29,850 bases of DNA. Origin: a virus. Each line of letters begins with the position of its first letter. Positions within the stretch are counted from its first letter, which is position 1. Made by a program: the position numbers and the translations under genes. The stretch is taken from the IMG/VR virus record IMGVR_UViG_3300027985_000945, positions 1-29,850 of that record, one strand, 5' to 3'. Under the pieces are notes generated by a model. That model was not told the origin of the DNA, did no database searches, and saw only the letters and a program-made list of their open reading frames with translations. Below, piece by piece: positions 5,666 to 15,000 of the stretch.

Positions 5666-7663
5666 TTATTTAACTAAAGTTGATACGTCATTTACTTTTC
5701 TAACCAGTAGAATATTTTCACCAATGTTCCGGTTAACAACATGCGTGGTGATCATAATTGTCTTTTCAACCACACTCAATGATTTCATAATGTCACTCAA
5801 CCCTTGAGCATCCGTTCCTTCACCTATTTCATCCAATGAAAGAAACTGCAAACCACCGTATTTGTGGGTGGAATTAATCATCCCCTGAAGTGTTAGGATC
5901 ATTGAAATGTCCAGCCGTGCACGTTCACCTCCTGAAAATGACCAAAAATCACGTTCTTCACCATTCCGGTAAATGTAACTTGTGATCTCTTCTTTCAGTT
6001 TACCCGTTCCAAGAACTTTAAACCCTTCCCAACGAACCTGAATGTCACTTTTTATGCTTTCCAAGAACTTGTTGCAGTTGGTTTGAATAGTTGCCAATGA
6101 ACGGTTTGCAAGGTGCATATTGAACTTTTTGAAATTTGTAATCCACTGTTCAGTGTCAAATATACTGATTTTCAAGATATTTATATCCTTATTCACGGAA
6201 TAAAGAACTTTACCCTGTTCTTTCAGCTTTACACGATATTCAGAAATCAATTTGTCATTCCTTCCAAGCAACATTACAGCATCTTTACTAGCTTCTTTTT
6301 CCTTGATGGACTTTCGCTTTAGACGGATACTTTCGTTGTTGTATTCAACCTCTTTCTTCTTAGAAGCCATATCACGGTTCAACCCTTCAAACTCATTAAC
6401 AATACGTGAAATCATTTTGTTTAGTTTCACCGTCCAACGGCTGCTGAATCCATCACGAATCATCAAAATACTTTTGTCCGATTGCAACGCTTTTGCTTCA
6501 CTTTCGATGCTGTTAATTGCAGCCTTTATCTTTTGGATATTATTCCCAACTCCTTTCAAAATGTCTTCCGAAAGATGCTTCGCCTCACGTTCATCTTCTA
6601 TATCAATATCAGGATCACCAATCAAGAATTCATGCTTACACTTAGGGCAAGTAACAGCCCCGGTGATGTTTTTCTCTATATCACTGATAATATCTTCAAC
6701 CTCACGACGATTATGCACCAAACGAGATAAGTCCTTTTCCTTACTTTTAAGGGAATCAGAGTTTGATTTGATATATTCATCAAGCATCTCAAGATCCTTC
6801 GTGCAATCGCTCCCAGCTACTTCTGAAAGGATCTTCTCAACACGTTTAAGTTTTCGCTCCACGGCTGCTGATTCCTTCAGCTTATATTTTATTGAAGCTT
6901 CAATTTCTTCATTGTGACGGTTAACATACCGGATTGAATCTTCAACCAATTTAATCTCCGAATTGATGTCATTTATTTGTTGAGCCCGGTCTGCCTCAAT
7001 ATCACGATCAAGTTCATTATCAATCTCCTCTTTGTAAACTTTAATCTTACCAATGATTGAATCCTTTGTACTTTTCTTAGATGCCAATTCAGCTTCTAAA
7101 ATCTTCACATCAGCCTTCACAAATTCGTCAATTCCATCTATAAGATCAGACTTACTAAACCGGGAAATCAATGCCATTTTCTCACGGTTACTGCTACTGA
7201 AAATAGACTTGTACCGTTCCTTATTTACGATATAATAATTCTGCAAATCTTCCTTACTCACATCAATCCAATCGAACATTTTTGTGTCAATTTCTGCCAC
7301 CATTTTGTCCTCGAACGAATGCAAAATTTCACCGTTGATTGAAAGTTGAGATGCACCGCTGCCTTTTACTTTTATCTTGCGTTCAATCAACAATGTTTCC
7401 TTCCGAATAGGGCAATATATTTCAAGGCTCAAGTAGGCTTCCTTCTGTCCGTGACGCACCAACTCAATGTCCTTTACCTTTCGTGTGGATTTGAATAGGC
7501 AATATTCAATTGCTGAATTAATAAACGATTTACCACTACCATTTGATTCTTGGCTATCGTCGGAAAGATTCTCCCCCTGCACTAAGACAGGGGAAGAACT
7601 GAAATTATAGTCAAGGGATTTAAAAGAACCAAAATCTCGTGCTTTTACATTTTTAAAGATCAT
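5666..7663 (-). CDS. SbcC/Rad50-like recombination ATPase (T4 gp46 type)
   Basis: A 665-residue ABC-type ATPase, shorter than bacterial SbcC and close in size to T4 gp46. The Walker A motif is at residues 40-46 (SNGSGKS), followed by long coiled coils on either side of a zinc hook CPKC near residue 339, the ABC signature FSGGERARLD near 574-583, and Walker B with FLSLDEI near 604-610. With the Mre11-like nuclease it would resect DNA ends. That partner gene lies two genes upstream, with RecA between them. The coiled coil is short, as in phage enzymes. Confidence 0.95.
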   Translation of the reverse strand: MIFKNVKARDFGSFKSLDYNFSSSPVLVQGENLSDDSQESNGSGKSFINSAIEYCLFKSTRKVKDIELVRHGQKEAYLSLEIYCPIRKETLLIERKIKVKGSGASQLSINGEILHSFEDKMVAEIDTKMFDWIDVSKEDLQNYYIVNKERYKSIFSSSNREKMALISRFSKSDLIDGIDEFVKADVKILEAELASKKSTKDSIIGKIKVYKEEIDNELDRDIEADRAQQINDINSEIKLVEDSIRYVNRHNEEIEASIKYKLKESAAVERKLKRVEKILSEVAGSDCTKDLEMLDEYIKSNSDSLKSKEKDLSRLVHNRREVEDIISDIEKNITGAVTCPKCKHEFLIGDPDIDIEDEREAKHLSEDILKGVGNNIQKIKAAINSIESEAKALQSDKSILMIRDGFSSRWTVKLNKMISRIVNEFEGLNRDMASKKKEVEYNNESIRLKRKSIKEKEASKDAVMLLGRNDKLISEYRVKLKEQGKVLYSVNKDINILKISIFDTEQWITNFKKFNMHLANRSLATIQTNCNKFLESIKSDIQVRWEGFKVLGTGKLKEEITSYIYRNGEERDFWSFSGGERARLDISMILTLQGMINSTHKYGGLQFLSLDEIGEGTDAQGLSDIMKSLSVVEKTIMITTHVVNRNIGENILLVRKVNDVSTLVK

Positions 7664-8039
7664 TTTCTAAATCTTTTAAGTTCAATTTTTGTTTCACTTC
7701 TTCGGCATATTTTTTTGCCTCTTCAAATTTGTCAAAATATATTGACTTATCAAGCTCACCCGGGAAATAAAATATCACTTCAGGTTTATCCCAAACAAAA
7801 TTATTCTCGTCCACTTGTTTTGTTTTAGGTAAACATGATTTTGATTCACTAATAAACGAATCTTCACCCAATGGTTGCCACCAATAAAATCCCCGTTTTA
7901 CATGCTTTCTTCCAAAAAAGAATCTTTGTGCCCAAGTTGGTTTGTATTCCTTTTTGAAGACTATTTTATCACCCCAATCTTGAATACATTTATCAAAGAC
8001 TTTTACTTTGATTAATTTATCTAAGTTGTAGAATTCCAT
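7653..8039 (-). CDS. Hypothetical protein (128 aa)
   Basis: Lies between RecA and the Rad50-like gene and overlaps the latter by 11 bases. The sequence is rich in aromatic and basic residues (WAQRFFFGRKHVKRGFYWW at about residues 36-54), followed by an acidic/lysine helical C-terminus (FEEAKKYAEEVKQKLNLKD). No known domain was recognised. The position suggests a recombination accessory role, but there is no direct evidence. Confidence 0.65.
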   Translation of the reverse strand: MEFYNLDKLIKVKVFDKCIQDWGDKIVFKKEYKPTWAQRFFFGRKHVKRGFYWWQPLGEDSFISESKSCLPKTKQVDENNFVWDKPEVIFYFPGELDKSIYFDKFEEAKKYAEEVKQKLNLKDLENDL

Positions 8040-8040
8040 T

Positions 8041-9015
8041 TTATTTCAATCCAAGTGTTTCGTATACTTTCAAAGTAATTTCATCCATCAGCTCAGGATT
8101 GTCCTGAAGAATAGATTTCACGCTTGCAGCTCCTTGTCCTAACTTAGTATCACTGTAGCTATACCAGCTTCCTGATTTATTGATAACACTGTATTGCACA
8201 GCAACGTCAATTAAATCTCCAAGCTTGTCATATCCTTCCCCGAATACAATACCAAATTCAGCCTTGCGGAATGGTGGAGCAACTTTGTTTTTCAGAATCT
8301 TCACACGTGTTTTATTGGCAATGATTTCTTCACCGTCCTTTTCCTGTCCTGACCGGGCAAATTCTGCTCTTACCGATGCATAAAATTTCAATGCATTACC
8401 ACCTGTAGTTGTTGTAGGGTTACCAAACATTACCCCGATTTTATCCCGGTATTGGTTTATGAATAAAATGATTGCTCCTGATTTACGTGCTGGTCCGATT
8501 AATGTTGGCACCATTTGTGATAATAATCGTGCGGTAACTGCCATTTTTGCATCACCTGCTTCACCCTGAATAACTGACTTTGGAACCAACGCTGCAACTG
8601 AGTCAAGCACAATCAAACCAATTTCTTCAGACTTAGCAAATTCACGTACAATTTCCAAAGCATCTTCAGCGCAATCCGGCTGAGACAAAAAGAAATTTGG
8701 ATTCTCTGCTTCAATATCCACATCAACGCCCAATGCTTCGGCATAGAATAAATCAAGTGCCTGTTCCGTGTCAATGTATGCTACCTTTTTGCCTGTTTTT
8801 TGGACTTCAGCAGCTAAGTGCAATGCCCCGGTACTTTTACCGCTTGATTCCCATCCCATATATTCAATGACACGCCCCTTTGGTACACCACCACCTAAGG
8901 CTAAATCTAAACTCAAAGTACCCGAAGAAACGAATTCAACATCCTGTTTCTTGCCGGAAATTGCTTCCTTACCAAATCTCTTTTCAATTGATTTTACTGC
9001 GTCAATCGCTTTCAT
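8041..9015 (-). CDS. recA: RecA recombinase (bacterial type)
   Basis: A 324-residue strand-exchange ATPase. Walker A is GWESSGKST at residues 54-62, where the usual Pro is Trp; the catalytic Glu lies in YIDTEQAL; Walker B is LIVLDSVAAL; and the DNA-binding L2 loop is conserved (GNPTTTTGGNALKFYAS). It is a true RecA, not the UvsX type found in T4-like phages. It lacks the long acidic C-terminal tail of host RecA. Gene order SSB candidate, Mre11, RecA, Rad50 marks a recombination module. It begins by overlapping the end of the Mre11 gene by 4 bases. Confidence 0.96.
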   Translation of the reverse strand: MKAIDAVKSIEKRFGKEAISGKKQDVEFVSSGTLSLDLALGGGVPKGRVIEYMGWESSGKSTGALHLAAEVQKTGKKVAYIDTEQALDLFYAEALGVDVDIEAENPNFFLSQPDCAEDALEIVREFAKSEEIGLIVLDSVAALVPKSVIQGEAGDAKMAVTARLLSQMVPTLIGPARKSGAIILFINQYRDKIGVMFGNPTTTTGGNALKFYASVRAEFARSGQEKDGEEIIANKTRVKILKNKVAPPFRKAEFGIVFGEGYDKLGDLIDVAVQYSVINKSGSWYSYSDTKLGQGAASVKSILQDNPELMDEITLKVYETLGLK

Positions 9016-10040
9016 AGTTTCAACTTTAAATATTTAATTCCTACGTTCTTGTCTAAATTTTCTTTCTCACAGAAAGAATTGAATTCCTCAATTATTGAGT
9101 CCTTACTAAATTCAACGAATTCTTCAACCTTTTCCGAAACAGCTTCTTCTTCGATTTCCTTTATCTTAGAAGTAACGTCAATACCAAGATCATAGAATTG
9201 CTGTTTATCCAGTGCTTTTACTTTGTTCTCGGAACCTTTTATCTCAAACCGGATATTGTTATCACTCATCTTGTGCTTTGCCTTTAACAGCTTCAAATCC
9301 TTATCAGAGCAAGTGTCAAGATCTACCTGAACTTTTATGTATTCCTTGAAGTCAGATTTAACCAATTCATGGCTCCCGTCTCCAAATAATACCGTGAATC
9401 CCTTATCTGAATCTTCCCCGTAATTGTTTTGTTGGATTGACGGAATGTGATAGAAATTACCAATTTTTTGCTGGTCATGATAATGCCCTGAAAATACTTT
9501 GAAGTGATTCTCAAAAGTCTTAATTGTTGTACCAGCTTCCACGATTGTTCCGTCGTTATTTTTAGACCCGGTTGTTGCTATGTGTGTGAATAAAATGTGT
9601 TTCAATTTCCCACTGAAAGTGCTTTTCTTGAATTCTTCCATCCAAACATCTTCTTTAAAGAACGGAATGAATTCATACACGAATTCCCCATCATTATGGT
9701 AGTAAAAATGTTCACGTATCAATTCAATACCTGGATGGCTTTCGTAAGGATCTAGGAAACTTTCCTTTGAATCATATTGAGTCTTATCATGGTTCCCTGG
9801 TATAATGATAATTTTCATCCCGTAGTCAAGATGAATCATGTTCAATATACGGTTAAATGCATTCAATACATCCAACCGCTGAGAAATGCGGCTATCAAAA
9901 ACATCACCAAGGCATACTAAAGTATTACATTTCAATTCAACTGCTAATTCACATTGTTGTTGGACAAGACCAATAATTTGGTCAATATTTTCACGTTTTA
10001 GATGCCAATCTGTTGACATCACGAATACAGCTTCTTTCAT
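9012..10040 (-). CDS. SbcD/Mre11-like nuclease (T4 gp47 type)
   Basis: A 342-residue calcineurin-like phosphoesterase. The metal-binding motifs are all visible: D11 and H13 (TDWH), GDVFDS at 45-50, GNHD at 82-85, FTHI at 151-154 and GHYH at 185-188. The C-terminal third is charged and helical, the part that in gp47/SbcD contacts the Rad50 partner. With the Rad50-like protein it would form the end-resection nuclease. A GC-rich hairpin sits in its 77-base 5' leader (10055-10080). Confidence 0.94.
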   Translation of the reverse strand: MKEAVFVMSTDWHLKRENIDQIIGLVQQQCELAVELKCNTLVCLGDVFDSRISQRLDVLNAFNRILNMIHLDYGMKIIIIPGNHDKTQYDSKESFLDPYESHPGIELIREHFYYHNDGEFVYEFIPFFKEDVWMEEFKKSTFSGKLKHILFTHIATTGSKNNDGTIVEAGTTIKTFENHFKVFSGHYHDQQKIGNFYHIPSIQQNNYGEDSDKGFTVLFGDGSHELVKSDFKEYIKVQVDLDTCSDKDLKLLKAKHKMSDNNIRFEIKGSENKVKALDKQQFYDLGIDVTSKIKEIEEEAVSEKVEEFVEFSKDSIIEEFNSFCEKENLDKNVGIKYLKLKL

Positions 10041-10054
10041 TTGATTTTAATTTA

Positions 10055-10080
10055 GGGGAGGACTTGACGGAATCCCCCCC
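10055..10080 (-). promoter_or_regulatory. GC-rich hairpin in the 5' leader of the Mre11-like gene
   Basis: GGGGAGGA (10055-10062) can pair with TCCCCCCC (10073-10080) through one mismatch, in an AT-rich genome where runs of five or more G or C are rare. It ends about 15 bases before the start codon and is not followed by a T-run, so it is not a standard terminator. It may control mRNA processing, termination or translation between the SSB candidate and Mre11. A similar hairpin is at 24019-24038. Confidence 0.4.
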
Positions 10081-10117
10081 ATTATGAGTAATCTTCGTAC
10101 TTATGGGAAATATAGAA

Positions 10118-11440
10118 CTACTTCTTACGATTCGATCCACGACGCAAAGCAGCAATCTGATCATCGTATTGAGATGAATCAATTGCACCAGCTTCGTCAA
10201 CATCACCTACTTCTTCAGCTTCAACTTCTTCCGGTGCTTCTTCTTCAAATGGAAGTTCATCTCCGTCTTCCATCAATGCATACCATTCTTTCACGTCAGC
10301 AGCCTTTGTAGGAATTTGATCAACGAAATCTGCACCGTAAACTTTCTTCACGAAACGCTTCAATGCAATTTTCATTTCAGCTGGAGTCATTTCATCTTCT
10401 GCTTCCTCTTTTACAACTGGTTTAGTAGTTGTTTTAGGTGCTTTGGCTGTTCCTTTTTTGTTGAACATATCATCAACGTCTGAATCATCCTTCGGTTTGT
10501 CTTCCGGAACCTCTTTAGACAACGCTTCAATTTCGTCCAAGAATTCTTCATTGTCGAAGATTTGGTATTTGTTTGCATCGTCGAAACGCTTCAGCCCGTC
10601 AAGTGCAAAATCGAAATCACGTTGGGTGTAAACTTTATTGCCGTAGTAATCCGACAATGGCTTTTGTTCCATCAACTTCTCAAGTTGTTCATCGGTGATT
10701 TTAACCCGTTCGAAGAATTGATCCCAGTTTTCACGTCTTGCTTCGCTTGGGATGTCTTTTGACAAGGTGTATTCCCAGCTTGTTGTCGGCTTACCGTCTT
10801 TGTCAAGCTTGTGTTCTTTAGTGATAACCAGCGGATAACCTTCATCCGGATTTGAGAATGGATCAACGGAAATAACTTCATCAGCTTCTTCTTGCATGGC
10901 AATTTTATCCATTTGCTTGATCCAGCTTTCATACATTTCCAATCTACCCAGTTGCCCTTCTTTCAATGCATAAGCAACGAAAGTTGTTGACGGTTTAATA
11001 CCCCAGACCCATCCTTTTGCAGAACGATACCCGGTGACAGGATTCATGAATTTGCGTCGGTCTTCCTTATCAGAGAATTCGTCATTTGCACGCTTATAAA
11101 CGTAATCAATGTAAAGCTCAATAGGATCCTTTGACAAACCACCGTGCTGCGTTGCAATAAAAATTGCTTTACGCTTCACTTCTTTGTCTCCGGTTGGTTC
11201 ACCGTCTTTGTACTTATCAACTTCGCATTCCAGCATGGCTGTTCGCTTCGGCATGTATGCTGCACCAATCTCACAATTGGGGTGTGGTGGCATAATGCGG
11301 AATACGTTTTTACCCTCTTCCACGGAGAAGAAACTAGCCCGACCGTCTGTGTTTGTTTTACTAACTTCTGCTGCCTGTTTTTGGACTTCTTTGTTGGCAG
11401 ACAATTTTGCGCCCTTAAATTTACTTCTATCAAAAGCCAT
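10118..11440 (-). CDS. Single-stranded DNA-binding protein (gp32-like, candidate)
   Basis: A 440-residue protein that opens with MAFDRSKFKGAK, basic, and has a central beta-rich region (NVFRIMPPHP near residue 50 and KGWVWGIKPSTTFVAYAL), followed by a long acidic and glutamate-rich C-terminal region (residues about 320-440) and a final basic RRGSNRKK. This layout matches phage SSBs of the gp32 class in gene context and charge, but no zinc-binding Cys set is visible. The acidic tail is the part that recruits partner proteins in known SSBs. It is directly upstream of Mre11 and RecA. Assigned by layout, not by a diagnostic motif. Confidence 0.7.
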   Translation of the reverse strand: MAFDRSKFKGAKLSANKEVQKQAAEVSKTNTDGRASFFSVEEGKNVFRIMPPHPNCEIGAAYMPKRTAMLECEVDKYKDGEPTGDKEVKRKAIFIATQHGGLSKDPIELYIDYVYKRANDEFSDKEDRRKFMNPVTGYRSAKGWVWGIKPSTTFVAYALKEGQLGRLEMYESWIKQMDKIAMQEEADEVISVDPFSNPDEGYPLVITKEHKLDKDGKPTTSWEYTLSKDIPSEARRENWDQFFERVKITDEQLEKLMEQKPLSDYYGNKVYTQRDFDFALDGLKRFDDANKYQIFDNEEFLDEIEALSKEVPEDKPKDDSDVDDMFNKKGTAKAPKTTTKPVVKEEAEDEMTPAEMKIALKRFVKKVYGADFVDQIPTKAADVKEWYALMEDGDELPFEEEAPEEVEAEEVGDVDEAGAIDSSQYDDQIAALRRGSNRKK

Positions 11441-11466
11441 AATGCTTAAAATTTAATTGTGTATAA

Positions 11467-11991
11467 TTATTTATTTCGAAGATCCGTAATGGATCCGTGT
11501 TTCTTTATTGTCATGTTGTTGATTTTTCCTTCAACAATCTCATTCAAAAATTCTTCAGGGGTAACACCCTTAATCAAATTGTTCAACTTCATATCCTTAC
11601 TTTTAACACCCCACCAAAGGCTTTCTACCAATTCAAAGTTGTAATTCGCAGTGATCATATTTTTCTTTTTGATTTGAAAACCATGGTCAATTATCACCAT
11701 TTCATTTACTGCATTTTCTGTAAGCTTAGAACCTGTTGTAGCAGCCTCCTTGCGAATCCGTTGACGTAAATCAGCTTCAAAAACATCAAGCTCCAATTTC
11801 TTCTCAGAAAGTATCTTTTCAGATTGTGCTTTCAAAGTGCCGATTTGGTTCAACAATGCAGGAACGGTAACGGCTTCACCGTATAAATTTGAAGGATCTA
11901 TTGATGTTAATTGATCTACATCTACTTCCCCTTCAAGGGAATTCATTATAAAAGTAACCAGCTTTCCAGCCAAATAAATTTCTGCTACCAT
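11467..11991 (-). CDS. Hypothetical coiled protein upstream of SSB
   Basis: A longer frame up to 12066 would run through the promoter, so I place the start at the ATG at 11989-11991 (174 residues, MVAEIYLAGKL). A helical segment (about residues 60-90, LKAQSEKILSEKKLELDVF) is followed by KLTENAVNEMVIID and LVESLWWGVKSKDMKLNNL. Proteins of this length and layout often sit next to phage SSB genes and are thought to be recombination mediators, but I do not recognise a named family. It is the first gene of the recombination operon. Confidence 0.75.
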   Translation of the reverse strand: MVAEIYLAGKLVTFIMNSLEGEVDVDQLTSIDPSNLYGEAVTVPALLNQIGTLKAQSEKILSEKKLELDVFEADLRQRIRKEAATTGSKLTENAVNEMVIIDHGFQIKKKNMITANYNFELVESLWWGVKSKDMKLNNLIKGVTPEEFLNEIVEGKINNMTIKKHGSITDLRNK

Positions 11992-12011
11992 ATTGTTAAG
12001 ATTTACAGTTA

Positions 12012-12042
12012 CGAATATAAAAACTATATTTTTACTTGCAAA
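12012..12042 (-). promoter_or_regulatory. Bacteroides-type promoter for the recombination operon
   Basis: On the minus strand TTTG (12039-12042), 19 bases, then TATATTCG (12012-12019), close to the Bacteroidota consensus TTTG-N19-21-TAnnTTTG. It lies 20 bases before the ATG at 11991 in a 67-base gap after the polymerase gene. The same arrangement with a 20-base spacer is at 24537-24568. Confidence 0.7.
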
Positions 12043-12058
12043 ATAAAAGTATAAAATA

Positions 12059-15000
12059 TTACTCAAGAATTATCAATTCAGAATCTTCTTTCATTGACAC
12101 AACATTTTGATCCTTAAACGAATCGAATGAGATTTTGCCTGTCAATAATACTAAACTTTTAACCTTATCCACCAAATTTAGACTACTCAATTTTGCGTAT
12201 TCACGTGAAAATATATTCACTGTAAAAAAGTTGTAATTGTTCTCAAGCATCAGCCTGCACCACTTACCATTTTTACTTTTACGTTCTATCACTTCAGTCA
12301 CATACCCGGCAATTGCTACCGTTCCCATTGAAGTAGAAGACTCAATCTGTAAATCTTCAATTGGAAATATTTCAGCTCCTTTGAAATTTGCTTCATGAAG
12401 AATCTTTTCATAATTGAAGAAAGCAATACTTGACAGTCTTTTTTGTTGTAACGTCCACCACCAGTTCTGATCTAACTTATCCCGGTTCATTTCAAATAGA
12501 TCCTTTCCAGCATCTACTTTTATCTTATTCAAGACCCTGAATTGTTTTATCAATGTATAACGGTCTGACGTTGAATTGATATTTTCAATATCATCAAACG
12601 CCCCGGACATTATCAGATTCTCTATTATCTGCTTCGTTACCTTTGACCCCTTAAATCTATTTCTATCCAAAAATTCAACAAGTGAAAAGTATTGACCATC
12701 ATCATCCCTAAGCTTAATTATTTGCTCTGATGCCTTTTCTCCGCATTGCTTAATTGATGAAATTGGCCAGTATATAGTGTTCTTCAAAAAGTCAACACGA
12801 ACCCCATCACGGGAATTATTTATGTCTACTGACATAACTTTAATGTCACCACTCAATTCAATTTCGGCTATGTAATTTGAAACCTTTTTCTCGTCAGCAA
12901 ATTGTATGGCAGTAGACCAATATTCAATAGGGTAATTCACCTTGAACCATTCACTAATGTATCCGGTTATTGAATAAGCTGTTGCGTGAGATTTATTGAA
13001 AAGATATGTACTTGCCTTATCAATTGAATCCCAAACCTTATCTGCATACTCCTTATCCACATTGAAATTTTCAACATAGAATGGTAAGAACCTTTCCTTG
13101 TATTTAGTAAGCTCTTCAAATTTCTTCTTTACCATCGCTTTCCTTACGTCATCAGCCTCAACCAACGACAATCCACCAAGCACTTGACAAAGTTTCATGA
13201 TCTGCTCCTGATACACGAATACACCAAATGTATTTTTCAATATCTCTTCAGACCCCGTGAAATATTCAACTTCATTACGCCCTTCTTTCCGTGCAATGTA
13301 CTCGTTATGGAAATTGTTTTCCATCGCACCCGGTCGATATAATGATATCCCGGCAATCAAGTCATTTATATCTTTTGGCTTCAGCTCCTTGCAATACCCG
13401 GTCAATCCCGTAGAACCAAAGTGAAATACATCGCCATTCCAACCCTTTGAGAAATATTCGTAAACCGTTTTGTCATCAAGTGGTATGTCATATATGTTTA
13501 TGTCAATACCCTTGTTTATCTTGATCAAATTTATAATGTTCTCAAACTTGTCAAGCTGCTTAACACCCAAAATATCTTCTTTTAAGAACCCAGCTGCTTC
13601 AAGTTCACCACCTTCCCATTCGCTTACCATTTGCCCATCAATATCGACAACTGGTATCCATTCAAACATTGTCTTTTCTTTCGGCAAAATAAGCATAGCA
13701 CAGGCATGTATAGATTTTGCCTTTGGCTGATGCAGAATCAATTGAATGTCATTGATTAAATCTACATTTTTCTTCACAAAAGATTTTATACGACTATCCC
13801 CTGCGGAACAGGCAAACAAGTCGTTGAATTCTTTCATAATTGGCATCATTGTCGTTACCTGATTCACATCAGCAAAATCAACACCGTGTATGCCTGCCAA
13901 ATCTTTTATAGCTGCCTTTACCTGCAATGCAGTATAAGTACCAACTGAACAAACTTGATCTATCCCGTATCGCTCTTCCATGTAACGCTTAATCAATGGT
14001 CGCTTTGCACCGGGGAAGTCTGTATCAATATCAGGAAGTGATTTCTTGATACGCCCTTCATTCAAGAACCGTTCAAACAGCAAGTCAAAATCAAGAGGAT
14101 TCAATTGAATAATATCTAACAAATAGGATATCAATGAACCCCCGGCAGAACCACGACCAATGCCAACTAAAATATCATTAGCTCGTGCATACTTAATGAT
14201 ATCCCACAGGATCAAGAAATAGTCAATTACATCACCTTTTTCAATAACACCGAACTCTGTCTTTATCCGGTCAATGTAAACTTGGTGATCTTTTTTTATT
14301 TTACGCTTAAACCCGTCTTCTATAAGAAACCAAAATAAATCTTCATTTGTCTTGAACTTGGCTGCCTCATCAGCATTCATCTCATATTTCGGAAGGTGAC
14401 GAACCCCTAACTCAACCGTAAAATTGCAATTATCCACAATCAATTGTTCATTCGCCATAGACTCCTTTACAAGCCCGTAGAAGGAGTTATCTTCCGGATT
14501 GAACAATTCATCAAGCTCACTAATATAAACCTCCTTACTCTTGAAAAACTGGTTCCTCGCCTCGAATTCATGAACTCCTGAAATCGTATTCAAACTTTTC
14601 TTGATATATGAATGACTTTCTTCCAGATAAAATGCATCGGTAATTGAAACAGGCTTGAGTGCAGATTGACGAACAAACTTCTTAAGATTATCAAGATATT
14701 CCTTGTCGCGGGAATTGCTTACATATTCTACTGGATCCAATTGATAGAAATTGGAAACCCCGTAAAAATTTGATTTTATTAAATCTTCATATGGAATTGA
14801 TTTAGGATCTACCACAACAAACAAATCCCCGTTAGCACATAATGATGAAAATCTATTAGTGTCAATCCAACGGTTATTTATTACATTCACTTCTTTATTC
14901 ATCAATAGAATTGAATGCCAGCCGTCAGCATTCTTAGCATACACCTTGACATCGTACCGTTTGTCTGACTTCTTATCATTTACGGTATAAGTTGCACCAA

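Noticed and set aside
6252-6917. Plus-strand open frame of 221 codons inside the Rad50-like gene
   Set aside because: It lies opposite a gene with full Walker, zinc-hook and signature motifs; the translation has no domain and is Ser/Leu-rich, as antisense frames of this genome usually are.
10118-11440. Plus- and minus-strand short frames overlapping the SSB candidate (for example 10672-10932, 11144-11449)
   Set aside because: They overlap a long frame with coherent charge layout and neither strand shows a known domain.
12000-12066. Extended N-terminus of the 11467-11991 gene (25 extra residues, up to 12066)
   Set aside because: The extension would run through the promoter at 12012-12042 and into the polymerase stop, and reads as AT-rich hydrophobic filler; the ATG at 11991 is better.
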